A DNA stretch of 64,000 nucleotides from Lentisphaeria bacterium. GTDB taxonomy: Bacteria; Verrucomicrobiota; Lentisphaeria; Victivallales; Victivallaceae. Below the pieces are notes generated by a model. The model had not been told where the DNA came from. It ran no database searches and saw only the letters and a program-made list of their open reading frames with translations. Location of the stretch: contig JAFVRD010000053.1 of assembly GCA_017504435.1 (NCBI GenBank), positions 1-64,000 on the forward strand, written 5' to 3'. This document shows, piece after piece, positions 1-8,436 of this stretch. A program made the position numbers and the translations under genes. Every line of letters begins with the position of its first letter. The stretch's first letter is position 1.

Positions 1-524
1 CAGTGGCGATTTCACTTACCGGTTCTGCAGATGCGGATTACATTTTCCTCAGCAGTAAACATGCCAACAGCAAGGTTTACGGTGATGTCACACTGACCAT
101 CAGTGATTGTGACAGTGACAAAGGATTTGACTTCATCCGTATTTCCGGTATGGCAGGCTGCGGTGTTGATAACACCTCCGGAACTACCAAAGTGGTGCTT
201 GGATCCGATCTTTCGCTGAAGTATCTGGATTTCGTGGATGAGCTGCAGATCGCTGAAGGATGCACGCTGAACATCGATGAAAAACTGCTTGTTGAATACA
301 ATAACGAAATGATCGTCCGCCTTGCTCTTGACGGTGATGATACCAATAACGGTGACTGGACTGTCATGAGCGGTGCTGCTCTCAATGATTCCTGGCAGCT
401 TGGTCATGTAAAATTCATGCTCGGCGATAATGAATTGGAATTCGCAACCAGTGGCGAAGGCCTCTTCAAAGAAACCGATGAAAACGGCAATGTCATTGCC
501 ATCAAATACGGTATACTCAGTTAA
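1..524 (+). CDS. C-terminal fragment of a large adhesin-like protein (5' end outside window)
   Basis: The reading frame is open to the first base, so this is probably only the 3' end of a longer gene; the GTG at base 3 has no visible ribosome binding site. The 173 visible residues are acidic and rich in Gly, Asp, Ser and Thr, with alternating hydrophobic residues that suggest a secreted beta-rich (beta-helix or adhesin-like) fold. I recognise no catalytic motif. It lies 59 bases upstream of a 41-aa peptide gene and no terminator separates them, so the two may be co-transcribed. Product class is inferred from composition only. Confidence 0.5.
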   Translation, partial: VAISLTGSADADYIFLSSKHANSKVYGDVTLTISDCDSDKGFDFIRISGMAGCGVDNTSGTTKVVLGSDLSLKYLDFVDELQIAEGCTLNIDEKLLVEYNNEMIVRLALDGDDTNNGDWTVMSGAALNDSWQLGHVKFMLGDNELEFATSGEGLFKETDENGNVIAIKYGILS

Positions 525-583
525 AATATTTAACAAATAAGGTTAAAACCAAAAAAAAAGACCATAACAGAAAGGGTAAAAAA

Positions 584-709
584 ATGGAAAAGTTCAAGTA
601 CAACAAACCGTCTTTGGAAGAAGCTGATTTCGGTAAATTCGTAGCCGGAGCATCTATTCAGGATGGTACCACGGAGGGTGCAGGTAGCGAAACCCCTGAT
701 GAATTATAA
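584..709 (+). CDS. 41-residue peptide, possible modified-peptide (RiPP) precursor
   Basis: The frame runs ATG to TAA and encodes 41 residues. An AAAGGG ribosome binding site lies about 7 bases upstream. The N-terminus is basic and carries Y6-N-K-P9-S-L11, which fits the YxxPxL pattern of leader peptides that bind PqqD-like recognition domains in lasso-peptide systems. The C-terminal half is acidic, rich in Gly, Thr, Ser and Glu, and ends in DEL. There is no Cys and no signal peptide. A perfect terminator hairpin follows 19 bases after the stop, so the transcript ends here, which supports a real gene. No modification enzyme is visible nearby; the upstream neighbourhood is cut off. A RiPP role is a hypothesis. 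Confidence 0.5.
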   Translation: MEKFKYNKPSLEEADFGKFVAGASIQDGTTEGAGSETPDEL

Positions 710-728
710 GCTGCGATGAGTATCACGT

Positions 729-762
729 AAACGGACAGAAGAAATTCTGTCCGTTTTCATTT
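729..762 (+). terminator. Rho-independent terminator after the 41-aa peptide gene
   Basis: A perfect 12-bp stem (729-740 with 745-756) closes a GAAA tetraloop and runs into a T-rich tail. Confidence 0.85.
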
Positions 763-829
763 TATTTATGTAAATTCTCTATGAAAGTTTCATAAACACG
801 GAACATAGACCATTTTAAGCATCTTGCAT

Positions 830-857
830 TTGCTTTTATCTCCAAAGACAGTATATT
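830..857 (+). promoter_or_regulatory. Sigma-70-type promoter for the DUF362 gene
   Basis: TTGCTT (830-835) and TATATT (852-857) are 16 bp apart. The start codon at 883 follows a short leader containing GGAG (869-872). Confidence 0.55.
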
Positions 858-882
858 ATCTGAAAAGTGGAGATATACTGAT

Positions 883-2028
883 ATGAATAAGGTTTTTTTT
901 ATCCGGCAGTATGATTACACCCCGGAATTACTCCGGCATGCACTGCAGCAAATATTAATGCCGGTTGCGGCAAAATACGGAGGATTTCATAATAAAAAAA
1001 TTATGATCAAACCCAATTTGCTGGAATATCGCAAACCGGAAGATCCGGCATGTGTTCACCCGGCAATGTTGAATGTATTATGTGAATTGCTCCGAGATGA
1101 AGGTGCCGCAAAAATCTCGATTATTGAAAATCCGGCAGTACACACCGCACCGGCCATCATATCCGCAATGGGTATCGGAGAAAAATTGCAGGATTTACAA
1201 ATTCATATTGCCAATTGTGAACGTTATGAGAAAATTCCGACTCATAAAAATGCCATATTTCAACAATTGGAAATCGCCACCGAATTCCGGGAGCACGATT
1301 TGATCATCGACTTTGCCAAAGCAAAAACTCATGCCATGATGACCTTGACTCTGGCAGTTAAAAATCTTTTCGGCTTGATCCGGGGCAGTGAACGGCTGGG
1401 CTGGCATCTGGCGGTCGGCAAAGATTACCATAAATTCGCCGATCTGCTGCTGGATATTTATACTCTGGTCAAACCGCATATATCATTACTGGATGCAGTG
1501 ACCGGCATGGAAGGCAACGGTCCGGGCAGCGGTGATCCGGTCCAATTGGGATTTATTGCTGCAGCAGATGATGCTTTGGCTCTGGATATGTCGGTCGCCG
1601 GAATCCTCGGCTGCCCGGATATCCCGATACTCTCCCGCGCCGCAGAACGGAATATGCTTCCTCAATATGAAAACTGCGGAGATATTCCCGCCCCCCTGAA
1701 TATTAAATTGCCCGAACCGCCCCTGCCAACTCTGGAATGGGGAGTGTATTTCCCGGTGAAATTACGGGACTATCTGCGTAAAAAAATGGTTTCTTATCCG
1801 GTCGTTGATAAAAATACATGCATCGGATGCGGATTATGCGTACAAAAATGCCCGCCGCAATCTCTGAAACTGAAAAAAGGGAAACCCCGCTTCCACTATC
1901 CGGAGTGCATCCGGTGCTATTGCTGTCAGGAATATTGCCCGAAAGGAGCAATAACTTCCGGAAAAACATTCCTGATGCGCTGTGCCGATATATTTGAACG
2001 GCTGTTCAGGATCGGCAAACGGCACTGA
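883..2028 (+). CDS. DUF362 domain protein with C-terminal 2x[4Fe-4S] ferredoxin
   Basis: This 381-residue protein has an N-terminal DUF362 domain (about residues 40-250, with KPNLLE and AKAKTHAMMT segments) and a C-terminal bacterial-type ferredoxin region. The two cluster motifs are CIGCGLCVQKCPP and CIRCYCCQEYCPKG, giving eight ligand cysteines. It has no signal peptide, so it should be cytoplasmic. Family members are presumed redox proteins, but no reaction is established for this architecture. It is a single-gene unit with its own promoter and converges on the lipoprotein gene, whose stop lies 3 bases away. Domain assignment is solid; substrate is unknown. Confidence 0.8.
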   Translation: MNKVFFIRQYDYTPELLRHALQQILMPVAAKYGGFHNKKIMIKPNLLEYRKPEDPACVHPAMLNVLCELLRDEGAAKISIIENPAVHTAPAIISAMGIGEKLQDLQIHIANCERYEKIPTHKNAIFQQLEIATEFREHDLIIDFAKAKTHAMMTLTLAVKNLFGLIRGSERLGWHLAVGKDYHKFADLLLDIYTLVKPHISLLDAVTGMEGNGPGSGDPVQLGFIAAADDALALDMSVAGILGCPDIPILSRAAERNMLPQYENCGDIPAPLNIKLPEPPLPTLEWGVYFPVKLRDYLRKKMVSYPVVDKNTCIGCGLCVQKCPPQSLKLKKGKPRFHYPECIRCYCCQEYCPKGAITSGKTFLMRCADIFERLFRIGKRH

Positions 2029-2030
2029 CT

Positions 2031-3251
2031 TCAGAGTTTATCCGGAGTTTCAGTGATTTTGTAGTCTTCCAGTTTGGAGTACTGCAGCTTGTGGGAAAGT
2101 CTGCCGTAAGGTACCAGATGTTTGCCGCGGCGTACTCCGATGCTGTTGAGATATACGGTTCGGTCAATATCGCCTTTTTTCAGCATCGTATATACCGCAG
2201 CTGCCCCGTTGTATGAACGGATGGTACGCCAGTTCTTATCAAATTCAAAAAGATTCCCGGCATTCTGCAGCGCGATCGCCAGAAATTTAAGCGCATCATA
2301 ACTCTGCGTTTCACATGCTCCGGGATTATGATAAAAACGTTTGCGGAAACTCTGCCGGAACCTCTTGAATTCCGGACTGCGGTTTTCAGGAGAAAAGAAC
2401 GCAGTGTAAAGACAGTCCCCCGGTTCCGTGTCCAGTAATGCATCCATAAAGCGCAGATCATCCCAGCTGTCCGCACCGCAAATTATTCCCGTAAAACCTT
2501 TTTTACGGAGTATTTTCAGAATATCAGCCGACCGTTTGCCCTGCGACGTGACCAGAATGAATTCCGGATCATGCGCCAGCATATTCAAAATCACCGGTTC
2601 CGGAATTTCTCCGCTTTCCGGCAGGATCACCGTATCAACGATCTCGCCGCCCAGATCCTGCACACTTTGAGCAAAATCACGCGCCACTTCCCGGGAATAT
2701 TCCGTGGCCCCCGTCCGGTCGATAAATACCGCCCCGCGCCTGACCGTGCGCCAATGATAAAGATATGCCGCCAATACTGCCATCTGCTGCGCATTGGAGT
2801 AACAATTGCGGTAAACAAAAGGTGAAACGTCCTGATGCAGATTTGAAGTTGCCAGCGGAATAACTGTCGGCGTCCGCAATGCGGCAGAATATTGAATGAT
2901 ATTGGAAACCTCCTCCGTACTGTATCCGGCGATCATCGCTGCGGCATTGACCTCCTGAACCCGGTCGACAGCAGTGCGGGTCCCCATTGCAGTACCGCAG
3001 GTGTCAATAAATTCCAGCTGCAGCTGCCGTCCCTGAATTCCGCCATTGGCATTGATATCAGTTGCCGCCGCCAGCAAACCCTCGCGCATTTTTGCAGCAT
3101 ATATCCGGTTACTGCCGGTCAAAGGCAGCAATGCCGCCACTGTCACCGGAGTCCGGGCCCCCGGATCAACGCGAAGCACATATTCAGCAGGCACGCAGCC
3201 GCAAAGAAAAAACAGTACCGCCGCCACCGGAAACAGGAGCTTTTTTATCAT
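2031..3251 (-). CDS. Periplasmic binding-protein-like lipoprotein (Peripla_BP_6 / LivK type)
   Basis: The 406-residue product starts with a lipoprotein signal: basic MIKK, a hydrophobic stretch and a lipobox ending at Cys19 (FLCGC). The mature part reads as a type 1 periplasmic binding fold of the amino-acid/urea (LivK) kind, with PLTGSNRIYAAKMREGLL near the N-terminus and an NGGIQGRQLQLEFIDT segment. No ABC permease or ATPase genes accompany it, so it may be a sensor or a cell-wall regulator of the LpoA kind instead of a transporter subunit. It follows pyrH on the same strand by 27 bases and is probably co-transcribed with it. Confidence 0.75.
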   Translation of the reverse strand: MIKKLLFPVAAVLFFLCGCVPAEYVLRVDPGARTPVTVAALLPLTGSNRIYAAKMREGLLAAATDINANGGIQGRQLQLEFIDTCGTAMGTRTAVDRVQEVNAAAMIAGYSTEEVSNIIQYSAALRTPTVIPLATSNLHQDVSPFVYRNCYSNAQQMAVLAAYLYHWRTVRRGAVFIDRTGATEYSREVARDFAQSVQDLGGEIVDTVILPESGEIPEPVILNMLAHDPEFILVTSQGKRSADILKILRKKGFTGIICGADSWDDLRFMDALLDTEPGDCLYTAFFSPENRSPEFKRFRQSFRKRFYHNPGACETQSYDALKFLAIALQNAGNLFEFDKNWRTIRSYNGAAAVYTMLKKGDIDRTVYLNSIGVRRGKHLVPYGRLSHKLQYSKLEDYKITETPDKL

Positions 3252-3278
3252 AGTTCAAATACCTCGGAGTGATATGAC

Positions 3279-3989
3279 TTAATGAACAATAGTTCCGCAG
3301 GAGGTGTCTCCCGCCATGATCCGTTCCAGATCAGCCGTAAAGAAATCAAATACCACGATCGGCAGATCATGTTCCCGGCAAAGCGAAAATGCCGACATAT
3401 CCATGACTTTGAGCTGACGTTCGATGGCTTCATCGTAGGATAATTCATCGTAACGTTCGGCATCAGGATATTTTTTCGGATCTGCCGAATAAATGCCGTC
3501 AACTTTCGTGGCTTTCAAAACTGCATCGCAATCCGTTTCCAACGCCCGCAATACACTGGCGGTATCCGTCGTAAAGAAAGGATTACCCGTTCCTCCGGCA
3601 AAAACAACCAGTTGTCCGGCTTCCATCGCTTTTATTGCGGCTTCACGGTCATAAGCCGGCAAAAAACCACCGGTGGGAATGGCACACTGCAACAATACCG
3701 GAATTCCGATGGCATTGCAGTAATTTTTGATAGCGATCGCATTCATAGCCGTAGCAAGCATACCCATTTTATCCGCATCGACCCGGTTCATTTCCCCACC
3801 GGCAGCACCGCCGCGCCACAAATTGCCGGCACCGACGACTATCGCAACTTCCACTCCGGCATCCATAATGGCACGCACCCGTTCCGCTACGAAACGGCAT
3901 GCATCAGCTTCAAAACCGAGATCCTGTGAACCTTTGAGTGTCTCACCGCTCAACTTGAGCAGTACACGGGAATAAAGAGAATTTTTCAT
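3279..3989 (-). CDS. pyrH: UMP kinase
   Basis: This hexameric amino-acid-kinase-family enzyme phosphorylates UMP to UDP in pyrimidine nucleotide synthesis. Visible motifs are VLLKLSGETL at the N-terminus, VVGAGNLWRG for phosphate binding, and DAVLKATKVDGIYSADP. I chose the ATG at 3989 because CGGAGG stands just upstream and the resulting 236 residues match the family length; a longer frame to 4052 would run into the promoter region. The usual partner frr is not next to it; a lipoprotein gene follows instead. Confidence 0.95.
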   Translation of the reverse strand: MKNSLYSRVLLKLSGETLKGSQDLGFEADACRFVAERVRAIMDAGVEVAIVVGAGNLWRGGAAGGEMNRVDADKMGMLATAMNAIAIKNYCNAIGIPVLLQCAIPTGGFLPAYDREAAIKAMEAGQLVVFAGGTGNPFFTTDTASVLRALETDCDAVLKATKVDGIYSADPKKYPDAERYDELSYDEAIERQLKVMDMSAFSLCREHDLPIVVFDFFTADLERIMAGDTSCGTIVH

Positions 3990-4060
3990 CGTAAACCTCC
4001 GATTTTTTACTTTACAGTACTTAATATAACCGCACTTTGATAAAATCGCCACAAAAAAAC

Positions 4061-4089
4061 TTGCAAAGTAGAGGTTTATTTTGTATATT
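4061..4089 (+). promoter_or_regulatory. Sigma-70-type promoter for the Gfo/Idh-ispE-gmhB-kinase operon
   Basis: TTGCAA (4061-4066), a 17-bp spacer, then TATATT (4084-4089). The upstream TTG frame start at 4081 falls in this -10 box, which argues for translation from ATG 4135. Confidence 0.7.
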
Positions 4090-4134
4090 ATTACACAAAT
4101 TTTTGATCAATATTCAAAACAGGGAACTTTAGCT

Positions 4135-5154
4135 ATGGAAAATATGCCGAAATTAAAAGTCGGAGTCATCGGAACCGGAGCATTGGGACGCCATCATGCC
4201 AGATTGTATGCCCAGAGCCCCAACGCTGAAATGATCGGAATTTTTGACGTTCAGCAGGATGCCGCCAAAAAAGTCGGTGCTGAATTCGGATTGCCGGTTT
4301 TTGATAAATGGGAGGAACTTGCCGCCCAATGCGATGCACTCAGTGTCGCCGTACCCGCAAATTATCACGCTTCAACTACTATCCCTTTGCTGGAAATGGG
4401 AAAACATGTCCTGGTGGAAAAACCCATCGCCGCCAGTGTCGATGATGCCCGCGCCATGTGCGAAGTTGCTGCCAAAAATCAGCTTGTCCTCGGCGTCGGT
4501 CACGTGGAACGCTTCAATCCCGCCATGGATTATCTGGAAACACACCTCGATAGACCCCGTTTCATCGAAGCCCGCCGCCTTGCCGCTTATCCTCCTGCCC
4601 GGCCGGGCATGCACCGCCGCGGGACTGAAGTCAGTGTGATTCTGGATCTGATGGTCCATGACCTTGATCTGGTTCTGCATCTTGCAAATTCAGAGGTGGA
4701 AAGTTTTGAAGTCTCCGGTTCACCGATACTTTCCGACAGTGAAGATCTCGTTTCCGCCCGGATCAAATTTGTCAACGGCTGTTGTGCCAATGTCACCGCC
4801 AGCCGGGTGAGTTCAACCCCGGTCCGCCGTCTGCAAATGTACCAGAATGATAAATGCTATGATATGGATTTCGGGCAAATCACCGGCAGTACGGTAACTT
4901 CCCGTGAAAAATCCGGTCTGGTCACTGCCGAGGTGACACTTGAAGCAAAAAATGCCCTGGCTGCCGAATTGGAAGACTTTATTGCCGCTGTACAGCAAAC
5001 CCGGATTTCCGGCCGGCTCCACGATACCCGTGTACCCGGCATTCAAGGTTATAACGCATTGAAACTTGCAGTTGCCATCGAAAACGAAGTGCGCCGCAGC
5101 AACAAACAATACGGCTTTGAACTCCCCCCGTGGTCTCCTGATGAATTGGCATGA
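4135..5154 (+). CDS. Gfo/Idh/MocA family NAD(P)-dependent oxidoreductase
   Basis: The 339-residue protein has the N-terminal Rossmann motif KVGVIGTGALGRHHARLYA and the family's EKP motif (HVLVEKPIA), followed by the substrate-binding alpha/beta domain. Family members oxidise or reduce sugars and related polyols; this substrate cannot be read from sequence. GHVERFNPA resembles the paralogs found beside lipid A and LPS genes, and gmhB (heptose phosphatase) lies in the same operon, so a nucleotide-sugar or LPS role is possible. Its 3' end overlaps ispE by 14 bases. The start follows a weak GGGAA site. Confidence 0.8.
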   Translation: MENMPKLKVGVIGTGALGRHHARLYAQSPNAEMIGIFDVQQDAAKKVGAEFGLPVFDKWEELAAQCDALSVAVPANYHASTTIPLLEMGKHVLVEKPIAASVDDARAMCEVAAKNQLVLGVGHVERFNPAMDYLETHLDRPRFIEARRLAAYPPARPGMHRRGTEVSVILDLMVHDLDLVLHLANSEVESFEVSGSPILSDSEDLVSARIKFVNGCCANVTASRVSSTPVRRLQMYQNDKCYDMDFGQITGSTVTSREKSGLVTAEVTLEAKNALAAELEDFIAAVQQTRISGRLHDTRVPGIQGYNALKLAVAIENEVRRSNKQYGFELPPWSPDELA

Positions 5155-6016
5155 GCAGAGCAATTGCGGATGTAAAATCAATCTGCGTTTGAAAGTCACC
5201 GCCAGACGTCCGGACGGATTTCATGAATTATCCACTTTGTTTTATCCACTGGAATTCCCGGGAGATGTATTGGAAATATCCGGCGGCAGTCCGGGACTTT
5301 CACTGAATGTCCCCGGTTTCCCGGAACTGGAAACCCCGGGTAATCTGGTGCTGAAAGCGGCACAGCTTTTTGCCGGACTTTCCGGGATTGATCCGGAGTG
5401 GAGTTTTACATTGCACAAATACGCCCCGATCGCCGCCGGCATCGGCGGCGGCAGTGCCGATGCCGCATGCGTTTTGCGGATGCTCAATGAGCATTACCGG
5501 GTGTTCACACCGGAAAAACTGGCAGAAATAGCGGTATCTCTGGGCGCGGATGTCACATTTTTTTTGACCCGCAAACCGGCGTGGGCGACCGGGATCGGCG
5601 AAAAACTGGAATTTTTGGAAACCGATCCTGTCCTGCCGGAAGTGTTGCTGGTCTATCCGGGATTTCCGGTTTCGGCAAAATGGGCTTATGTCAATATGGC
5701 TCCGGAATTGATTTCTCCGGATGACCCGGATATCAAAAACAGATTTGACAGGGCATTTTCTGAACCTGCAGCGGCTGAATGGGACAATTTGTGCCGCAAC
5801 GATCTGGCTCCGGCATTATGGAAAAAATTTCCTCTGCTCCGGAATATCCGGCAGAAATTGATCTCTTCCGGAGCATTGACGGTGCAGGTATCCGGCAGCG
5901 GATCGTCACTGTTTGCATTGTTTGCACATGGCGCGGAGAAAGCCGCCGGAATGTTGAAAAGTGAATTCGGCAATATGAAACAAATGAGAATTTTTACCGG
6001 AGATAAAGAGTTGTGA
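5141..6016 (+). CDS. ispE: 4-diphosphocytidyl-2-C-methyl-D-erythritol kinase
   Basis: This GHMP kinase catalyses the ATP-dependent fourth step of the MEP isoprenoid pathway in the cytoplasm. The substrate-site segment CKINLRLKVTARRPDGFHEL and the GHMP phosphate loop APIAAGIGGGSADAA are both intact, and the C-terminal VSGSGSSLFAL motif is present. The start at 5141 gives 291 residues, normal for the family, and overlaps the upstream oxidoreductase gene by 14 bases, which suggests translational coupling. Confidence 0.92.
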   Translation: MNWHEQSNCGCKINLRLKVTARRPDGFHELSTLFYPLEFPGDVLEISGGSPGLSLNVPGFPELETPGNLVLKAAQLFAGLSGIDPEWSFTLHKYAPIAAGIGGGSADAACVLRMLNEHYRVFTPEKLAEIAVSLGADVTFFLTRKPAWATGIGEKLEFLETDPVLPEVLLVYPGFPVSAKWAYVNMAPELISPDDPDIKNRFDRAFSEPAAAEWDNLCRNDLAPALWKKFPLLRNIRQKLISSGALTVQVSGSGSSLFALFAHGAEKAAGMLKSEFGNMKQMRIFTGDKEL

Positions 6017-6546
6017 ATAAAGCATTTTTTCTGGATCGGGATGGCGTGATCAATTTTGAAATCGGTTATCTGCATGAACCGGATAAAACGGAATTATTGT
6101 CCGGAGTGGCTGACGCAATTATTGCGCTCCACCGTGCCGGTTATCTGGCAGTGGTAGTCAGCAATCAGGCGGGAGTCGCCAAAGGTTATTATCCGGAAGC
6201 GGATACGCACGCTGTCCATGCCCGTTTGCAAACTATGCTGTTGAGTACCGGCGGCAGGGAGGCATTGATCGATGCGTGGTATTTCTGCCCTCATCATCCG
6301 GAATTCACCGGCAGTTGCAGTTGCAGAAAACCTGCCCCGGGAATGTTGCTGCGGGCGGCTGAAGCATTTGACATCGACCTTAAACACTCCTTTATGATCG
6401 GAGATCGCATGAGTGATCTGGAAGCAGGTGTAAATGCCGGATGTGCGGCAAGCTGTCTGGTAACGACCGGATTGCTGAACGAAGCCGACGGATTTGCCGT
6501 GGCAAATTCGCTTCCTGAAGCGGTAAAATTATTGTTGGATCGGTGA
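6013..6546 (+). CDS. gmhB: D-glycero-beta-D-manno-heptose 1,7-bisphosphate 7-phosphatase
   Basis: This is a HAD-IIIA phosphatase of 177 residues. Visible motifs are FLDRDGVIN (catalytic Asp pair), VVSNQAGVAKG, the zinc-type Cys/His cluster CPHHPEFTGSCSCRKP, and MIGDRMSDLEAG. Such enzymes remove the 7-phosphate during ADP-heptose synthesis for LPS; the kinase partner hldA lies at 41781. Translation starts at a GTG that overlaps the ispE stop (GTGA). A histidinol-phosphatase role is possible for this superfamily but less likely. Confidence 0.85.
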   Translation: MNKAFFLDRDGVINFEIGYLHEPDKTELLSGVADAIIALHRAGYLAVVVSNQAGVAKGYYPEADTHAVHARLQTMLLSTGGREALIDAWYFCPHHPEFTGSCSCRKPAPGMLLRAAEAFDIDLKHSFMIGDRMSDLEAGVNAGCAASCLVTTGLLNEADGFAVANSLPEAVKLLLDR

Positions 6547-6549
6547 AAA

Positions 6550-8436
6550 ATGATCAATGATATGGCTTTGCGTTTAAGTGTCGCCGCGTTTGAAGGAATA
6601 TTTATTTTTGTTTTTCTGGCGGCACTGTTGCACCAGAGAAACAAAATCGGTGATTTCGCATTTGGCATGTCATTCTGCGCGGTGCTGTTTTTTGGATGTA
6701 TCGCCGCTGCTGCCGATTTGAAACTGCCGTGGCCGGGAGGTGTGGAAACTGATTTCCGCCAGACCGTCATCCAAATACCGCTGATGACACTATTTTTACT
6801 GACCTTTATATCCTGCGGTGTGTTAAAAAGCCAGCAATTGCTGATCGGTGCAGTTTGTGCGTATTTATTATTTATTTTCTTTTCAGCAAGTGTCAATCTG
6901 CAATGTTCTTTTCTGCCGGAAGACAATATCCGGGCAGTGATATTTCTGCTGCTTTCAAAAGTCAAAGATTCTGTCAATGTGAATGCTGTATGCAATTTGC
7001 TGGCATTTTTTACTGTCCCGATGTTTTATTCGGCATTTCCCAGATGGAAAATCCGTTTCTTTCAAATCGCTCTGGCACTGACCTGCGCTCAAACCGTGGC
7101 ATTGATTCCGGTAATGATCCTGAAAAATATCAACGGCGAAAAATTACTGATGTTTCATCCGGTAAATGCGATCGCATTGATCTCAATTCTGATAATGGCA
7201 CTGCTGCTGAGCATATATTTGCGGCTGCTCGGCAAAGAGCTGCCCATGCATAAATCCGGAGTTTTTGACTTCATGTTCGCATTTTTCGGCAGCTACAGCC
7301 GGGTAATGGAACTGGAAGAAGATTTGAGCCGTTGGGAAAACCGTTATCATCTCGTGCTGCAGCATACCGCCGATGCCGTGGTAATCTGTGATGTCACAGG
7401 AAAAATCACTGAAGCAAATATTGCCGCCGGAAAAATTTTTGCCAACGGCAATGCCGATATTCTGATCGGTAAGGAATTATATTCGCTTTTCACCCCGGAT
7501 ATCCCGCTGACTCCGGAACTTGCCGTATTGAAACCGCAATACTTCAACTGCTCTGTGAAATCCGGCAATACCGAAAAATACCTTTCTGCCTCCATAACTC
7601 CGGTACGTCTGAAAAAACAACTCCTGATGGTCATGGTCGCCAGAGATTTTACCGCCGAAAGAGTGCTCGCGGAAGAAAAAGAACAGCTTACTGAACAGCT
7701 TATTAATTCACAACGTATGGAATCTCTCGGCGTGTTGGCCGGAGGTATTGCCCATGACTTCAACAACTACATACACGCTATCCTCGGTCACGCCGATGTG
7801 GCAATGATGATCTCCGGCGATGACCGGGAAAAAGTCGAATCCCACCTGCGGAAGATCACTTCCATTGCTGAAAAGGCCGGTAAACTCACCTCTCAACTCC
7901 TCGGATTCGCCAGAAAAGGCAAATATCATATCGTGGAAATAGATATCAAAGAGTTGTTGGAGGATTGTACCGGTTTACTGGAACCGCTCCGGCTCCGGGA
8001 TATTTCGCTCCGCAGCAAAGAACTTAAACATGTCACCATCCACGGCGATCAGCTGCAAATGCAGCAGGTCGTGATGAATTTACTGATCAATGCTCTGGAT
8101 GCCGTTGAAAATGCACCGGATAAAATAATTTCATTAAGTTCCGGTTCTGCCGCCAGCGCACCGCTGCCTTTCAATCCGCCGCCGGACAGAAGTGATGCAC
8201 ACGCGGATGGATTCATCTACTTTGCGATCCGCGACAACGGCAACGGTATGAGCGAGGAAACCAAACGGAAAATATTTGAACCGTTTTTCACGACCAAACC
8301 GGTCGGTCAGGGTACCGGCATGGGGTTGGCGATGGTGTACGGAACCGTGACCCATCACAAAGGCTGGATAGAACTGGAAAGCGATCCGGAACACGGCACT
8401 TGCTTTTGCGTATTTCTGCCCGGACATACGGTCTAA
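6550..8436 (+). CDS. Multi-pass membrane PAS sensor histidine kinase
   Basis: The 628-residue protein starts with about six to seven hydrophobic segments (residues 1-230). A PAS domain follows (about 265-380, with ADAVVICDVTGKITEAN), then a dimerisation/phosphoacceptor helix with His402 in GGIAHDFNN and an HATPase domain (NLLINALDAVENAP, RDNGNGMS, GQGTGMGLAMVYG). It lacks a receiver domain and no response regulator gene is adjacent. It begins 3 bases after gmhB and probably shares its transcript. Its stop overlaps the convergent OppF gene by 4 bases. The signal sensed is unknown. Confidence 0.9.
   Translation: MINDMALRLSVAAFEGIFIFVFLAALLHQRNKIGDFAFGMSFCAVLFFGCIAAAADLKLPWPGGVETDFRQTVIQIPLMTLFLLTFISCGVLKSQQLLIGAVCAYLLFIFFSASVNLQCSFLPEDNIRAVIFLLLSKVKDSVNVNAVCNLLAFFTVPMFYSAFPRWKIRFFQIALALTCAQTVALIPVMILKNINGEKLLMFHPVNAIALISILIMALLLSIYLRLLGKELPMHKSGVFDFMFAFFGSYSRVMELEEDLSRWENRYHLVLQHTADAVVICDVTGKITEANIAAGKIFANGNADILIGKELYSLFTPDIPLTPELAVLKPQYFNCSVKSGNTEKYLSASITPVRLKKQLLMVMVARDFTAERVLAEEKEQLTEQLINSQRMESLGVLAGGIAHDFNNYIHAILGHADVAMMISGDDREKVESHLRKITSIAEKAGKLTSQLLGFARKGKYHIVEIDIKELLEDCTGLLEPLRLRDISLRSKELKHVTIHGDQLQMQQVVMNLLINALDAVENAPDKIISLSSGSAASAPLPFNPPPDRSDAHADGFIYFAIRDNGNGMSEETKRKIFEPFFTTKPVGQGTGMGLAMVYGTVTHHKGWIELESDPEHGTCFCVFLPGHTV

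Noticed and set aside
4081-4134. N-terminal extension of the Gfo/Idh protein from TTG 4081
   Set aside because: The TTG lies at the -10 box of a good promoter, and the Rossmann motif begins properly after ATG 4135.
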